Positions 28,537 through 29,136 of a stretch of DNA of 29,136 nucleotides are shown here, piece by piece. The stretch is from Methanocella sp. (GTDB taxonomy: Archaea > Halobacteriota > Methanocellia > Methanocellales > Methanocellaceae), in NCBI RefSeq assembly GCF_035506375.1, contig NZ_DATJPM010000094.1:1-29136 (forward strand). The letters are read 5' to 3'. The position numbers and the translations under genes are program-made. Position 1 is the stretch's first letter. Every line of letters begins with the position of its first letter. The notes beneath the pieces were generated by a model. It made no database searches and had not been told where the DNA came from. It worked only from the letters and a program-made list of their open reading frames with translations.

Positions 28537-29136
28537 TTACCTGTGCCCCATGCGGTTGGCCAAGTTCGGGTCCTGTACGCGGATCTCATACTCGTCGTTC
28601 TCGAATGCTTTCATGGCAGGCTTCACAAGCTCAGCGGTCGTGATGCCAAAGTACGTCTGGCCCCTTGCTTTCCTGGCGCCCTTATCCAGATTCGTATCAA
28701 CCATAGGCGGTATAAGTTCGAACACCTTGACAGGCGTACCTTCCAGTTGCTGTCTGAGTGTCAGGCTAAAGGAATGCATGGCAGCCTTGGTGGCACAATA
28801 CACCGGCATCGCAGGCATCGGATAGAACGCTAGTCCCGACGAGACGTTCACGACCGCCGCCTCTTTCTGCTTTAACAGGTGCGGTACACATAAAGCGGTT
28901 AAATATACCGGCGCCCGGAAGTTCACTTCTATCTCATCTTCTCCATCCTCCGCCCGGTGATTCAGCAGGTCCGCCGTACCCTTCTTGAAGTCGATCATGC
29001 GCTGGATGCCAGCGTTGTTCACTAAGATGTTCAGGTCCTTGAAATTGGATACTGCCCAATCAAAGAGCGCTTCGCGCTCCGGCTCCTTCGAGACATCGCA
29101 CTTCTTGACATTCAGCTTCGGCAGCTTCTTCTTCGC
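28537..29136 (-). CDS. Short-chain dehydrogenase, DltE-like (5' end beyond the window)
   Basis: The reading frame continues open to the edge of the window, so the N-terminus, with the Gly-rich cofactor motif, is missing. Visible are KCDVSKEPERE (end of the acidic cofactor-binding strand), LVNNAGIQ, the catalytic Ser in NVSSGLAF, and Tyr-Lys in YCATKAAMHSF. The segment LIPPMVDTNLDKG follows the active site, as in the DltE-like branch (COG3967) of classical SDRs. It is an NAD(P)-dependent oxidoreductase of unknown substrate. The Met at 29022 lies in the middle of the NNAG motif and is not the start. Confidence 0.85.
   Translation of the reverse strand, partial: AKKKLPKLNVKKCDVSKEPEREALFDWAVSNFKDLNILVNNAGIQRMIDFKKGTADLLNHRAEDGEDEIEVNFRAPVYLTALCVPHLLKQKEAAVVNVSSGLAFYPMPAMPVYCATKAAMHSFSLTLRQQLEGTPVKVFELIPPMVDTNLDKGARKARGQTYFGITTAELVKPAMKAFENDEYEIRVQDPNLANRMGHR

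Overview
The window looks like a chromosomal segment of a methanogenic archaeon, most likely Methanocellales (a Methanocella relative). Three things support this. There is a protein carrying the methanogen-only marker-9 cysteine domain, an archaeosine tRNA-guanine transglycosylase (TgtA), and archaeal promoter architecture: TATA boxes about 25 nt upstream of predicted starts, some leaderless genes, and GGTG/GGAGG ribosome binding sites. Genes are GC-rich and spacers AT-rich. The genus is inferred from gene content, not from a marker gene.

Layout. 1-4535: a secreted Val-Pro/Cys protein, a P-loop/DRTGG protein, a compact structured RNA with its own promoter (2298-2394) ahead of a winged-helix protein, then an operon of a DUF2797 protein and an endonuclease III-like glycosylase. 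4602-12643: a COG1751 protein behind a palindromic operator candidate, a soluble PAS/GAF histidine kinase, tgtA, an alpha/beta hydrolase, the marker-9 protein, a CitG-like protein, a DUF447 flavoprotein and a small membrane protein. 12770-22333: a DUF116 protein divergent from iorAB, an isochorismatase-fold hydrolase, three paralogous phenylacetate-CoA ligases, a tandem-ACT protein and a second COG1751 protein. IorAB with aryl-CoA ligases form a recognisable module that interconverts aryl acids, aryl-CoAs and aryl-pyruvates. It can serve either aromatic amino acid breakdown or salvage of arylacetates into aromatic amino acids.

22610-29136 is accessory in character. A 616-residue zinc-ribbon protein, possibly DUF1444-like at its C-terminus, is bracketed by two long palindromic elements. 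Next comes a cluster of small Cys-rich and metal-related genes: DUF2284, an 80-residue Cys-rich membrane protein, a 39-residue mini zinc ribbon, CbiM with a PDGLE partner, and a truncated second DUF2284 copy. A membrane protein and a partial short-chain dehydrogenase close the window.

Most notable observations: (i) the three-way-junction RNA at 2298-2394 with a TATA box exactly placed for its 5' end, flanked by repeats of a decamer GGAAAAACGG; (ii) three non-coding palindromic elements of 300-369 bp, two of one family with direct repeats of 10 and 12 bp at their ends, as expected of MITE-like insertions; (iii) the Cys-rich metal cluster, including 122 bp identical between the whole and truncated DUF2284 genes. 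I found no CRISPR array, rRNA, tRNA or intact transposase gene.
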